DNA of 64,000 nucleotides from Bacteroides sp. GTDB lineage: Bacteria > Bacteroidota > Bacteroidia > Bacteroidales > Bacteroidaceae. The translations under genes and the position numbers were made by a program. The stretch spans positions 1 to 64,000 of the forward strand of contig NZ_JASLER010000099.1 in assembly GCF_030151085.1 (NCBI RefSeq). Direction: 5' to 3'. Within the stretch, counting starts at the first letter, position 1. Each line of letters begins with the position of its first letter. The notes under the pieces were generated by a model that did not search any database, was not told where the DNA came from, and saw only the letters and a program-made list of their open reading frames with translations. Of the stretch, positions 53,494-63,746 are shown in pieces.

Positions 53494-53803
53494 TTCTTTA
53501 ATCTCACTGATTGGCTCTACAAACCAATGCAGCCTAGGATTAATATTTAAAGTTAATTGAAAATTAAGCGTTAGGTAAGCGTCATATCACTTTATTTTTA
53601 ATCTGGTAGGTTTAATTTCGCAGCATTATTACGAAGGTATTTAAGTTAGTTTTTTGCAGGTAAGAAGATTGTTTTGGGATATATATTAATATGTGAAATC
53701 TAAGTCAGAATATACATTAATAAGAAAGAATATGAGAAATACTAGTTAGCCCTAGCGCATCCTTCCTGCTTATTTAAATTAATTCAAGGGATATGCGATT
53801 TAT
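53494..53803. other. Intergenic region before the second susC
   Basis: This 310-bp AT-rich gap contains a weak hairpin ATTGG (53510-53514) with CCAAT (53524-53528) and a near -7 box TAATTTCG (53613-53620, one mismatch). A leader of about 180 nt then runs to the susC ATG. Nothing else was recognised. Confidence 0.4.
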
Positions 53804-56800
53804 ATGAAAAACAATTTTAAAAGTGAATTTATGAAACACATGAAAAGCGAAACAAATTTTGCAAATGTTGGCAAGTACACTTGGTGGTGTATGTTGATGG
53901 TGTTTTTGATGGTCTTTGCTCCTATACAGGCACAAAACGTACGGAGTATATCAGGACAGGTCGTTGATGATAAAGGTGAACCGATTATTGGTGCCAATGT
54001 CACAATGGTTGGTAACAAATCACTGGGTACCATTACCGATATTGATGGAAACTTCAGCCTTAAAGTTCCCGGAGGAGCAACGCTAGATATTTCCTATATA
54101 GGTTATGTAACCAGAAAAGTGAAACTAGATAATAAGGTTACTTACAGTATTGTTCTGCAAGAAGACTCGGAGCAATTGGACGAAGTAGTGGTAGTAGGAT
54201 ATGGCACCCAGAAGAAGGTGAATCTGACTGGTGCTGTGTCGGCGATAGATAACGAAGAACTGGCTGCTACCAAGAATCAGAATACCCAGAATATGTTGAC
54301 GGGTAAAATAGCCGGTGTACGCGTCATCCAAAAGACTTCGGAGCCGGGTGAATTTTCCAATCAGTTCGATATACGTGGTTTCGGCTCTCCGTTGATTGTA
54401 GTGGATGGTGTTCCCCGTGGTGATTTCCAACGTATGGACCCTAATGAAATAGAATCTATTTCTGTATTGAAAGATGCTTCGGCAGCTATCTACGGTGTAC
54501 GTGCGGCAAACGGTGTTGTTCTGATTACTACCAAAAAGGGCGAGAAGAATAAAGCTAAGATAGAATACAATATGTATTATGGCATTCAGACTCCGGCAGA
54601 GATGTTAGAACCTGTAGGTGCTGTTGACCGAATGACTCTTTTCAATGAAAAGTCTATGCGCAATCTTACCAATCCGGAACTTACTTACTCGGACGACCAG
54701 ATTGCCGATTATCTGAATGGAACATTAAAGTCCACAGACTGGTATGATGCGGTAATCCGTAATACAGCTCCCCAGCAGCAACACAATATATCCATGAGTG
54801 GCGGTAGTGACAAAATGGACTATTATGTAAACTTCGGTTATACTGATCAGGAAGGCTTCTTCAAATCAAAGGCAATGGATTATAATCGTTATAATCTCCG
54901 CGTGAATTTGAATGCTAATGTGGCAAAGAACTTAAAGGCCTCCATTAAGATTAATGGTATTCTCGATAGTAAAGAACGCCAATATACACCGACATGGGAG
55001 ATTTATAAAGCTTTGTGGCGTGCCAGCCCCAATGAAAAGATTTATGCCAATGATAATCCGGAATACTTCCAGAAGATGTCATCTGATGCTTTGAATCTTT
55101 TGGCGTCTACTGATCCTGATGTTTCCGGCTACAATAAAACGACCAACAAAATATTCCAGTCAACAATGGAACTTGAATATACGGTTCCGTTTGTAAAGGG
55201 GTTAAAGGTGAAGGGCATGTTCAGTTATGATAATACAATAGCTGACAATACCATCTATAAGAAAGAATTTAATGAATATAATTATAGCCCGGCCAATGAC
55301 ACTTATACTGCCTATGCAATGCAGTCACCTACCAATCTGGAACGTTATTATGGCAATTCATGGACCACTTTGTGGCAGGCTTCTGTAAGTTATGATAATA
55401 CTTTTGCGACAGATCATCACGTGTCTGGTTTGCTGCTGTTTGAAGAAGCCCATAATGTAGGCGATAACTTCCGTGCAGCTCGCGACTTCTCTATTCCATT
55501 ACCTTATTTGTTTGCAGGTAACTCTACCAATCAGATTGGTACGGCCAATGCGAATGGATTGACAGAAAGTGCTTCTCAGGCATTGGTTGGCAGGTTCAAT
55601 TACGATTTCAAAGGACGTTATTTGCTGGAATTCGCTTTTCGCTACGATGGCTCGTCAAAGTTTCCTGCTGAGGGGCGTTGGGGCTTCTTTCCAAGTGCTT
55701 CATTGGGCTGGCGTTTAAGTGAGGAATCTTTTATTAAAGACAATCTGTCTTTCGTCAATAACTTGAAGATTCGTGGTTCTTATGGTAAAATGGGAGATGA
55801 CGTTGTAGCCGCTTATCAATTTATTTCCGGTTATGATTATCCGAATACAGCCGGCTCTAAATTTAATAATACTCCGATAGGATATTTCTTCAACGGTTCA
55901 TTTGTCAATTCATTGGGTTTCCGTGCGGTTGCGAATCCTAATATTACATGGTATACGGTTAAGACATTGAATGTGGGTATCGACGCCGATATGTGGAATG
56001 GTCTATTGGGTTTCTCTTTCGATTTATTCAAACGTAACCGTGATGGTTTGATGGCATCGCGCATAGCGACGATTCCCGGTACCTTCGGTGCATCAATGCC
56101 TAAAGAAAATCTGGAAAGTGACTGTACGAAAGGCCTTGAAATAGAATTGAGACATCGTAACCGTATTGATGAAGTAAGCTATGGCATAACCGGAAATGTA
56201 GCGATTACCCGTTCTCTTTGGCGATATAAAGAACGTACTCCATCGGGTAACTCCTATGATAACTGGAGAAATAATATGACTGACCGATACAATGACATTT
56301 GGTTTGGATATGGCTCCGGAGGACGCTATGACTCCTGGAATCAGATTGTTAATTCACCAATATTTGCAGGAAATGCAACCTTGCCGGGCGATTATATCTA
56401 TGAAGACTGGAATGGTGACGGTACTATAGATGATATGGATAAATACCCCATTGCAACTGCTACCAATGCATCGGCTGCCGATTTCCAAGATAAAAAGAAT
56501 TATCCGCTGATGAACTTTGGTCTGACATTATCCTCTTCATGGAAGGGTTTTGATGTGAACTTGACATTCCAGGGTTCCGCTATGTCTTATGTAGCTTATG
56601 GTGAACAATTATCGGCTCCGTTGCAATTTAACGGTAATGCTTTGGATATGTTTTTGGACAGATGGCGTCCGGTAGATCCCAAACAAGATCCTTATGATCC
56701 TTCTTGCCAATGGAATCAGGGATTCTATGCCTATGGTGGTATCACCCCCGATACTAACTCTGATTTCTCCATTCAGAAAGGTACATATGTACGATTGAAA

Positions 56801-57001
56801 ACTGCTGAAATCGGCTATACTTTGCCGAAAAGATGGTTGGCACCTGTGGGTGTACAGAATTTGAGAGTTTACATGAATGGATATAACCTGTTTACTATCA
56901 CTGGCGTGAAAGGTGTGGATCCGGAAAGACCGGCAGAACTTTATGGATATATGTATCCATTGAACAGAACATTTAACTTTGGTGCAAGTATTACATTTTA
57001 A
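53804..57001 (+). CDS. SusC-like TonB-dependent outer-membrane transporter (second locus)
   Basis: This 1065-residue protein has a signal region with a hydrophobic core at about 27-42 (MLMVFLMVFAPIQAQ), a carboxypeptidase-regulatory-like domain (SGQVVDDKGEPIIGANVTMV), TonB-box region LDEVVVVGYGTQKKVNLTGA and plug (SPLIVVDGVPRGDFQRMDPNE, ISVLKDASAAIYGVRAANGV). The beta-barrel ends FNFGASITF. Further ATGs at 53831 and 53840 could be the real start, since the first ten residues look unlike a signal peptide. The susD gene follows after 19 bp. Confidence 0.95.
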   Translation: MKNNFKSEFMKHMKSETNFANVGKYTWWCMLMVFLMVFAPIQAQNVRSISGQVVDDKGEPIIGANVTMVGNKSLGTITDIDGNFSLKVPGGATLDISYIGYVTRKVKLDNKVTYSIVLQEDSEQLDEVVVVGYGTQKKVNLTGAVSAIDNEELAATKNQNTQNMLTGKIAGVRVIQKTSEPGEFSNQFDIRGFGSPLIVVDGVPRGDFQRMDPNEIESISVLKDASAAIYGVRAANGVVLITTKKGEKNKAKIEYNMYYGIQTPAEMLEPVGAVDRMTLFNEKSMRNLTNPELTYSDDQIADYLNGTLKSTDWYDAVIRNTAPQQQHNISMSGGSDKMDYYVNFGYTDQEGFFKSKAMDYNRYNLRVNLNANVAKNLKASIKINGILDSKERQYTPTWEIYKALWRASPNEKIYANDNPEYFQKMSSDALNLLASTDPDVSGYNKTTNKIFQSTMELEYTVPFVKGLKVKGMFSYDNTIADNTIYKKEFNEYNYSPANDTYTAYAMQSPTNLERYYGNSWTTLWQASVSYDNTFATDHHVSGLLLFEEAHNVGDNFRAARDFSIPLPYLFAGNSTNQIGTANANGLTESASQALVGRFNYDFKGRYLLEFAFRYDGSSKFPAEGRWGFFPSASLGWRLSEESFIKDNLSFVNNLKIRGSYGKMGDDVVAAYQFISGYDYPNTAGSKFNNTPIGYFFNGSFVNSLGFRAVANPNITWYTVKTLNVGIDADMWNGLLGFSFDLFKRNRDGLMASRIATIPGTFGASMPKENLESDCTKGLEIELRHRNRIDEVSYGITGNVAITRSLWRYKERTPSGNSYDNWRNNMTDRYNDIWFGYGSGGRYDSWNQIVNSPIFAGNATLPGDYIYEDWNGDGTIDDMDKYPIATATNASAADFQDKKNYPLMNFGLTLSSSWKGFDVNLTFQGSAMSYVAYGEQLSAPLQFNGNALDMFLDRWRPVDPKQDPYDPSCQWNQGFYAYGGITPDTNSDFSIQKGTYVRLKTAEIGYTLPKRWLAPVGVQNLRVYMNGYNLFTITGVKGVDPERPAELYGYMYPLNRTFNFGASITF

Positions 57002-57020
57002 GTGAAAAGGAGATTATCGT

Positions 57021-59066
57021 ATGAAAAAGCTAAGAAATATATTAATGTGTGTTGCTTTAGGAGGTCTGTTTGTAGGATGCCAGGATTTGGATATCCCTCC
57101 TAAAAATATTCTGTCCCCCGAAGATATTTATAATGAAGGGGGTGTTACCGCCTATATGGCAGGTTTATACAGCCAATTGCCGATGGAAGATTTTAATATG
57201 TCGAATGACGGAGACTTCAACGGGTTCTATAACTGGAATTGTATTATATGGGATATGGTAAGTACAGGAGAATCCGTAAACCGTAATCAGACAGGTATTT
57301 ATACTCCACAGAAAGAATATTGGTCAATGGGGTATAAAACTATTCGTCAGGCAAATACCTTGATAGCCAATCTGCCTGCTTATGTAGGAAAGCTGAAGGG
57401 GGCTGAGGCTTGGATTGCGGAAGCGAAGTTTATTCGTGCTTATGTTTATTTCGCAATGGTGAAACGTTATGGTGGGGTACCTATATTGGAGGCTCCCCAA
57501 GAACTTACAGATAATGAAAAAGAATTGTGGGTAGCGCGTAGCAGCCATGAAGAATGCATTGATTTTATTCTTTCTGATTTGGATTATGCTATTGACAATT
57601 TGGGTATAACAAAGGTATCGGGCCGTGGTAATAATAAGTTTGTCGCAGCCGCTTTTAAGTCTCGGGTTGCTTTGTATGCCGGTTCGGTTGCCCGTTACGG
57701 ACAGAAGTTTAACTTCTCGGGAAAAGAGACAAGCAAGCAACTCTGCGGCATTCCGCAGGATAAAGCAAACGATTATTTTACGCAAGCTTACAAAGCTTCC
57801 AAGGTAGTAGAAGAGGGTGGTTATAGGCTATATGAAGGGAATACTGATAAGGAAGCCAATTTCCGTGACGTATTTTCGAATGCAGATAAAAGTGATGAAT
57901 CTATCTTAATCCGTCAATACAGCAAAAACGACTATGTGCATAGCTTCGACGCTGTTTATTGCCCGCCACGTATGACTGCTACCTATGGTGACCGCTATAA
58001 TGTAACTTTAGATTGGGTGGAACTATTTGACGGACTGCCCATTGATCCGACTACAGGATACTTGAAAACTACAGATGATAAAGGCAACTATATTGTATAT
58101 AATGACGTGAAAGATTTGTTGGATAATGCCGAACCCCGTTTGAGAGGTTCCTTGCTGCTGCCCGGACATACCTATAAAGGTATTGAGCTAGACATTCGCT
58201 TTGGTATTATTAAGGAAGAAATCGATCCGTCGACTCCTATTGAGAAGTTTATCAAGGACGATGGACAAACTACCGTAAACTATACCAATAATGCTTGGTT
58301 CAAAGCAAATGTATTGACCACCACCGAAAATGTGAAAGAACAGAAACCCTATGTAACGTCTACTGGGGCAAATCTGAACAAGAGCGGAATGGACGGTCCC
58401 GCCAATGGCGGAACAAACAATACATTGACTGGTTTCCATGGTGCTAAATGGTTAAACTTAAACTGGACGATTGCAGAAACTCAATTACATAGCTCCGCAC
58501 AATCCTGGATTGATATCCGTTATGCCGAGATTTTGTTGAACAGGGCTGAGGCTGCTTTGGAATTGTTCCAAAATGGAGTATCGACGCTAGATGGAACCAA
58601 CTTGCAGCAAGATGCTTATGAATGCATGAATAAAATACGTGCCAGAGCTGGTGCAGAGCTGTTAACCAGCCCATCTGAATTATCTAATGTCTCACGTGAA
58701 GGTGTGGAACGTGGGCAGGGTGTTGGAGCTTTCATTTATGCTCCGAATGAAGGCTTACATAAGATTCGTGTAGAACGCTATAAAGAATTGGCCTTCGAGC
58801 ATAAGATTTATTGGGATTTGCGTCGTTGGTTTACTTTCGATTCACAGATTTATCAATATCGTCGCAGAATGTTATCTCCGTTCTTGTTTGCTAAAGGGGC
58901 AACGGTAAATGAAGCAGGCAATCCGGTGGGTAAGTATATCTTCGATACCCGCGTATGTGAAAGAGCCAATAATTCATTGACGTTTGCTACCAAGAACTAT
59001 TATGATAAAGTTCCTGATAGAGAGCGTAAGATAAATCCATTGCTTGAGCAAAATGACCAGTATTAA
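57021..59066 (+). CDS. SusD-like surface glycan-binding lipoprotein (second locus)
   Basis: This 681-residue lipoprotein has a lipobox in GGLFVGC (Cys about 20). The RagB/SusD fold is shown by AWIAEAKFIRAYVYFAMVKRYGGVPILE and HKIRVERYKELAFEHKIYWDLRRW near the C-terminus. It is about 100 residues longer than the first SusD, with inserts around 370-460. It pairs with the preceding SusC for glycan capture. Confidence 0.95.
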   Translation: MKKLRNILMCVALGGLFVGCQDLDIPPKNILSPEDIYNEGGVTAYMAGLYSQLPMEDFNMSNDGDFNGFYNWNCIIWDMVSTGESVNRNQTGIYTPQKEYWSMGYKTIRQANTLIANLPAYVGKLKGAEAWIAEAKFIRAYVYFAMVKRYGGVPILEAPQELTDNEKELWVARSSHEECIDFILSDLDYAIDNLGITKVSGRGNNKFVAAAFKSRVALYAGSVARYGQKFNFSGKETSKQLCGIPQDKANDYFTQAYKASKVVEEGGYRLYEGNTDKEANFRDVFSNADKSDESILIRQYSKNDYVHSFDAVYCPPRMTATYGDRYNVTLDWVELFDGLPIDPTTGYLKTTDDKGNYIVYNDVKDLLDNAEPRLRGSLLLPGHTYKGIELDIRFGIIKEEIDPSTPIEKFIKDDGQTTVNYTNNAWFKANVLTTTENVKEQKPYVTSTGANLNKSGMDGPANGGTNNTLTGFHGAKWLNLNWTIAETQLHSSAQSWIDIRYAEILLNRAEAALELFQNGVSTLDGTNLQQDAYECMNKIRARAGAELLTSPSELSNVSREGVERGQGVGAFIYAPNEGLHKIRVERYKELAFEHKIYWDLRRWFTFDSQIYQYRRRMLSPFLFAKGATVNEAGNPVGKYIFDTRVCERANNSLTFATKNYYDKVPDRERKINPLLEQNDQY

Positions 59067-59085
59067 TTTGAAAAAGGGAAATGAT

Positions 59086-59823
59086 ATGAAAAAGATATTT
59101 AATGTAATATTAGCTACTGTATTTGTATTGGGATTTTCATCCTGCGAAAAGGATAATTATGATGCCCCCGATGCAGGTGTATACGGACAGGTTGTCGATC
59201 ATAACGGCAAACCACTCCAGACAGCAATGGGAAAGGGAAGTATGAAGATTCAGATTACGGAAATGAGTTATACAGGCAATGATGAATCAGTTGTGGTAAC
59301 TCCGCAAGAACTGAATTTGAAGCAGGATGGTTCGTATTCCAATTCCAAGCTGTTTGCCGGAACTTACCGTATGATTCCTCTGGAAGGTGCTTTCTATCCT
59401 TACAATACGGAAGGGGAAACGGTTGAACTGAAGAATGGCAAAATGGCTGAACGTAACTTTGCAGTCACCCCCTATCTGGAAGTTGAATGGGTGACAGAGC
59501 CTTATCTGACTCCTGATAATTTATTGAAGTGTGTAGTGAGGTTTAAGCGGATTGCAAAAGAAGGAACTGCCATGCCGGACGTGAATAATATACAATTATA
59601 TATTTCACATACACAGTATTGCGGAACAGAATCGGATGGAAACTACACACCGAGTTCTATGAAAATAGTGAATACGGATGAGGGTAAGTCTATTGAATTG
59701 ACTTCCAAGATGGCTTTCAAATATTCCAATACTTATTGGGTAAGAGTTGGAGCTTGTTGTAATGACACTTACAAGAAATATAACTTTACCGATATAAAGA
59801 AAATAGATATCAAATTGAATTAG
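59086..59823 (+). CDS. DUF3823-family lipoprotein
   Basis: This 245-residue lipoprotein has a lipobox in LGFSSC (Cys about 19). The DUF3823 pattern is seen in GVYGQVVDHNGKPLQTAMGKGS, SNSKLFAGTYRMIPLEGAFYP and two beta-sandwich domains. Genes of this family regularly follow susCD pairs and are thought to encode surface glycan-binding or SusE/F-position proteins; direct evidence here is only position. The start at 59086 lies 19 bp after susD. An earlier in-frame ATG overlaps susD and was rejected. A terminator follows. Confidence 0.85.
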   Translation: MKKIFNVILATVFVLGFSSCEKDNYDAPDAGVYGQVVDHNGKPLQTAMGKGSMKIQITEMSYTGNDESVVVTPQELNLKQDGSYSNSKLFAGTYRMIPLEGAFYPYNTEGETVELKNGKMAERNFAVTPYLEVEWVTEPYLTPDNLLKCVVRFKRIAKEGTAMPDVNNIQLYISHTQYCGTESDGNYTPSSMKIVNTDEGKSIELTSKMAFKYSNTYWVRVGACCNDTYKKYNFTDIKKIDIKLN

Positions 59824-59853
59824 CAAAATAAGTAGGTAGGTAATTAGGTAGGT

Positions 59854-59896
59854 AAGGAGGGTATTTGTTTCCGAAATAAGTGCCCTCCTTCTTTTT
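59854..59896 (+). terminator. Terminator after the second susCD-DUF3823 operon
   Basis: AAGGAGGG (59854-59861) pairs with CCCTCCTT (59883-59890) and is followed by CTTTTT. Just upstream, TAGGTAGGTAA occurs twice (59833-59843 and 59845-59855). Confidence 0.75.
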
Positions 59897-59984
59897 AGGA
59901 GATTATTGCTGAAACTACTTGCGATTAATCTCTTTTTAATGTCTTATTAATTATTTATTTCACTTTCTGTTAATGGGGCAAGGT

Positions 59985-59992
59985 TACATTTG
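59985..59992 (+). promoter_or_regulatory. Promoter -7 box for the second-locus GH2 gene
   Basis: TACATTTG matches TAnnTTTG, 20 bp before the ATG at 60013. Confidence 0.55.
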
Positions 59993-60012
59993 CAAAATAA
60001 AAGCTTAATATC

Positions 60013-63000
60013 ATGAAGAATTTATATATCACTATTTGTACTGTTGCGTGCCTATTGGTTTCATCCTTTGGCTATGCACAATCAGAATGGAAAAATAGTT
60101 TCTCCACTCAAGGAGAAGTACTGAAAACAGTGGGGCGGGGAGATTGTAGTATTGCAGACGGTGTGTTTCGTTCAAAAGGTTCTTATGCTTGCTTTGGTAA
60201 GCCCGAATGGAAAAACTACACAATGTCTTTTAAAGCTCGTGCGCCTAAAGAAGCAGAACAAGTTCAAATCTGGGCGGGATTTCGTGCCAATAATCGTTTC
60301 GACCGTTATGTAGTTGGCATTAAAGGTGGATTACAGGATGATTTATACCTGATGCGCATGGGATATATGGGTACAGACGAATTTATGGGTGTTCGTCCGC
60401 TAGGCTTCCACCCGGTGCCGGGCGATTGGTATAACTTGAAGGTGGAAGTATGTGGTAGCCGTATTCGCGTATTCTTGAATGATGAAAAGGAACCACGCAT
60501 GGATATAACGGATAAAAACGGCAACTTAGCACCTTCGGGTCCCGTCACTTTGGGAGGTGGTTGGATTGAAACAGAGTTTGACGACCTTGTTGTTACTCCG
60601 CTGGAAGAAGATGCATTGAAGAATGTGAAAGTGGCAGAATACCGCAAGGCAGTAACTCCACAGGAGAAAGAAAGTAAGCGTCGGCTTGCAAGAGCAAATT
60701 ATTCGTCTGTTAAAGTGAATGAACTGAAGGAGGGGCGCACGGATATTTCATTGGATGGCAATTGGCTGTTTATGCCTGGATATCAGTTGGACGATAAAGA
60801 GAAAGCTGTATCCACAACAACGGACGATAAGAATTGGCATGTAATGTCTGTCCCTGATTTTTGGAATCCTATCCGTATCTGGCTGCATGGCGAAACTATG
60901 CCTTCGCCTACAGGCGCTCAGCCTAAAGGTGTTTCAGATACATACTATCAACAGGAAACGGACCGTTGCGAAGGTTATTCATTCGATTACAGGAAAACGA
61001 ATGCCGCTTGGTATCGGCAATGGATAGAACTTCCCGCAGGAGTTGAAGGCAAGAATATGACTTTGACTTTCGATGCCATTTCAAAGGTGGCGGAGATATA
61101 TATCAATGGAGAACTGGCAGGCTCGCATATCGGCATGTATGGTGAAATACAGGTGGATGGAAGTAAATTACTGAAACCCGGCAGAAACCTGATAGCAGTG
61201 AAAGTGACGCGCAAAGCAGATGACAGTTCTTCCGAGGGTGGTAGTGCTGCTATTGATTTCTTCTATTCTTCTGTTCGCGAAAGTGAACAAGAGGGTGGGA
61301 AGGTAGCTGTGAAAACCAATATTCTGAAAGATATAGCGCATGGATTTTACGGTGATGAGCCTGCCGGTATCTGGCAACCGGTGAAACTTACCGTCACCAA
61401 TCCTGTGAAAGTGGAAGACGCCTTTATAAAGCCTACTTTGGAAGGAGCTACCTTCGATTTGACTGTGAAGAATCACGATGGTAAGAAGAATCAGTTCGAC
61501 CTCTATACCGACATTGTGGACAAAGAAACCGGCTCTGTCCTTTATAGCAGTCTTTCTTTGCCGAAACTGGTGTTGAATGCCGGTGAAGAAAAGATGTTTA
61601 CCTACAGTGTGAATGCGTTGAAGCCTCGTCTCTGGACACCTCAATATCCTAATCTGTACGATTTCCGGTTTCGATTGGTTACTGCCAAAGGAACTGAATT
61701 AGACTGTTTGACAGAAACGTCAGGCTTCCGTACTTTCGAAGTGAAGGAAGGTCTGTTCTTCCTGAACGGTAACCGCTATTGGTTGCGAGGTGGCAATCAT
61801 ATTCCGTTTGCCCTTGCCCCTAACGACTTGAATCTAGCCAATACCTTTATGCAACTGATGAAAGCCGGCAACATAGACGTCACTCGTACCCACACTACTC
61901 CTTGGAACAAACTTTGGATGGGTGCTGCCGACAAAAATGGCATCGGCGTTAGCTTCGAAGGCACCTGGCCTTGGCTGATGATTCACTCCACCCCATTGCC
62001 CGATGCAAAACTCATCGAAATGTGGAGGGAAGAGTTTCTCACTTTGTTGAAGAAATATCGTAACCACCCTTCGCTGCTCTTCTGGACGGTGAATAATGAA
62101 ATGAAATTCTACGACAACGATGATGACCTGGAACGTGCCAAAGAGAAATACCGTGTGATTTCTGACGTGGTAAAAGAAATGCGTCGCATTGATCCTACAC
62201 GTCCCATTTGCTTCGATTCCAATTATCAGGCAAAAGGCAAAAAAGAGAAGTATGGTGCCGACTTTATGAGTAGCATAGATGATGGAGACATTGACGATAT
62301 GCACGCCTATTACAACTGGTATGACTTTTCGCTTTTCCGCTTCTTCAATGGAGAATTTCAGCAGAAGTTTAAGATGCCCGAACGCCCGCTTATCAGTCAG
62401 GAGATGTCGACCGGATATCCTAATAATGAGACCGGACATCCTACCCGTTCCTATCAGTTAATCCATCAGAATCCTCAATCGCTGATTGGTTACGAGTGTT
62501 ATGACTTCGCCGATCCTAAATCATTTCTTACCACACAGGCATTCATAACAGGAGAGTTGGCAGAGGCGCTTCGTCGTTCCAATGACCAGGCATCGGGTAT
62601 CATGCACTTTGCTCTTCTCACTTGGTTCCGCCAGGTGTACGATTATCAAAAGATCGAGCCCTATCCAACCTATTATGCCTTGAAACGTGCTTTGCAGCCC
62701 GTATTAGTGAGTGCTGAACTGTGGGGACGTAATCTGTATGGTGGAGATAAACTGCCAACCCGTATTTATGTAGTAAACGACCGTGAAAATGGTACTGCTT
62801 TACAGCCTACTTTGTTGCGATGGGAAGTACAAGACGAAACCGGAAAGAAACTGGTTTGGGGGATTGAAGAACTTCCGGCTGTGAAGCACTACGGACGTTA
62901 CTATATTGAACCCAATATCCAATTGCCTACTAACTTGCCCGCTGATAAGGTGAAAGCCAAACTAGTGTTGAAGTTAACCGAGAATGGTTTGCCTGTATCA

Positions 63001-63705
63001 GAAAATGAATATAACTTGCTGTTAGCCCGCAAAGACTGGAACATAAACCAAATAGCCGCCGAAGGCAGCAAAGTGATTCTTTTGGACAAGGATGGTATAA
63101 AGAACAAACTTGATTTCCTTCATATAAACTATCAAACAGTTTCTACTATAAAAGAACTGCTAACCCCCAAGCAGAAGGCAAGCCTCTGCATTATTTCAGG
63201 GCTGACTGCATGCACCAATGAAGAAAAGGAGATGATTCGCTCTTATCAGTCGAAAGGTGGCACATTACTTTTGCTGAATAGTAAAGAGGTAGCGAAGACT
63301 GTTTATCCGGAACATATCACAGATTGGATTATTCCGACAGAAGGTGATATTGTGAATATGGAGCGTAATGACGCCCCGGTATTTGATGGAATCGATGTGC
63401 TGGAATTACGTTATTTCAACAATAATAAGCGCGAAATCCCATTGGCTTGTAATGCTACCCTGAAAGTAAACCGGAACGAAAACCTGATAGAGCTGGCAGG
63501 ACAGATGAAGATACATGCCTATATCGACGGTGGAAAACCGGAAGACCGTATTCGTAAAATAGATTCGATGCGCGGGTTGACTTTACTTCAGATAAAGGAT
63601 GGGAAAGGATTGGCTACAGTTTCTACTATGTGTACCGAAAAGGCTGATACCGACCCGATAGCAGGAAAGCTTTTGGTCAACATGATTAATGAACTGTTGA
63701 AATAG
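60013..63705 (+). CDS. Multidomain GH2 glycosidase with N-terminal jelly roll and C-terminal amidotransferase-like domain
   Basis: This 1230-residue secreted protein has a signal peptide ending FGYAQ. Residues about 22-195 form a LamG/DUF1080-like jelly roll (YTMSFKARAPKEAEQVQIWAG, DWYNLKVEVCGSRIRVFLND). The GH2 core follows: sugar-binding domain (LDGNWLFMPGY, AAWYRQWIELPAG), Ig-like domain and TIM barrel with acid/base Glu696 in TVNNEMKF and nucleophile Glu797 in ISQEMSTG. After about 1015 the pattern SKVILLDKDGIKNKLDFL, LCIISGLTACTNEEKEMIRS and GGTLLLLNSKE suggests a class-I amidotransferase-like flavodoxin fold, as in beta-galactosidase trimerisation domains. The sugar specificity is open (galactosidase, glucuronidase or mannosidase). 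It lies after a terminator with its own promoter. Confidence 0.85.
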   Translation: MKNLYITICTVACLLVSSFGYAQSEWKNSFSTQGEVLKTVGRGDCSIADGVFRSKGSYACFGKPEWKNYTMSFKARAPKEAEQVQIWAGFRANNRFDRYVVGIKGGLQDDLYLMRMGYMGTDEFMGVRPLGFHPVPGDWYNLKVEVCGSRIRVFLNDEKEPRMDITDKNGNLAPSGPVTLGGGWIETEFDDLVVTPLEEDALKNVKVAEYRKAVTPQEKESKRRLARANYSSVKVNELKEGRTDISLDGNWLFMPGYQLDDKEKAVSTTTDDKNWHVMSVPDFWNPIRIWLHGETMPSPTGAQPKGVSDTYYQQETDRCEGYSFDYRKTNAAWYRQWIELPAGVEGKNMTLTFDAISKVAEIYINGELAGSHIGMYGEIQVDGSKLLKPGRNLIAVKVTRKADDSSSEGGSAAIDFFYSSVRESEQEGGKVAVKTNILKDIAHGFYGDEPAGIWQPVKLTVTNPVKVEDAFIKPTLEGATFDLTVKNHDGKKNQFDLYTDIVDKETGSVLYSSLSLPKLVLNAGEEKMFTYSVNALKPRLWTPQYPNLYDFRFRLVTAKGTELDCLTETSGFRTFEVKEGLFFLNGNRYWLRGGNHIPFALAPNDLNLANTFMQLMKAGNIDVTRTHTTPWNKLWMGAADKNGIGVSFEGTWPWLMIHSTPLPDAKLIEMWREEFLTLLKKYRNHPSLLFWTVNNEMKFYDNDDDLERAKEKYRVISDVVKEMRRIDPTRPICFDSNYQAKGKKEKYGADFMSSIDDGDIDDMHAYYNWYDFSLFRFFNGEFQQKFKMPERPLISQEMSTGYPNNETGHPTRSYQLIHQNPQSLIGYECYDFADPKSFLTTQAFITGELAEALRRSNDQASGIMHFALLTWFRQVYDYQKIEPYPTYYALKRALQPVLVSAELWGRNLYGGDKLPTRIYVVNDRENGTALQPTLLRWEVQDETGKKLVWGIEELPAVKHYGRYYIEPNIQLPTNLPADKVKAKLVLKLTENGLPVSENEYNLLLARKDWNINQIAAEGSKVILLDKDGIKNKLDFLHINYQTVSTIKELLTPKQKASLCIISGLTACTNEEKEMIRSYQSKGGTLLLLNSKEVAKTVYPEHITDWIIPTEGDIVNMERNDAPVFDGIDVLELRYFNNNKREIPLACNATLKVNRNENLIELAGQMKIHAYIDGGKPEDRIRKIDSMRGLTLLQIKDGKGLATVSTMCTEKADTDPIAGKLLVNMINELLK

Positions 63706-63746
63706 CAAGAAAACAAATATTACCCTTTAATACTGATATGATACTT

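Noticed and set aside
59833..59855. TAGGTAGGTAA direct repeat as a regulatory element
   Set aside because: There are only two copies, immediately before a terminator stem; this is more likely simple-sequence drift.
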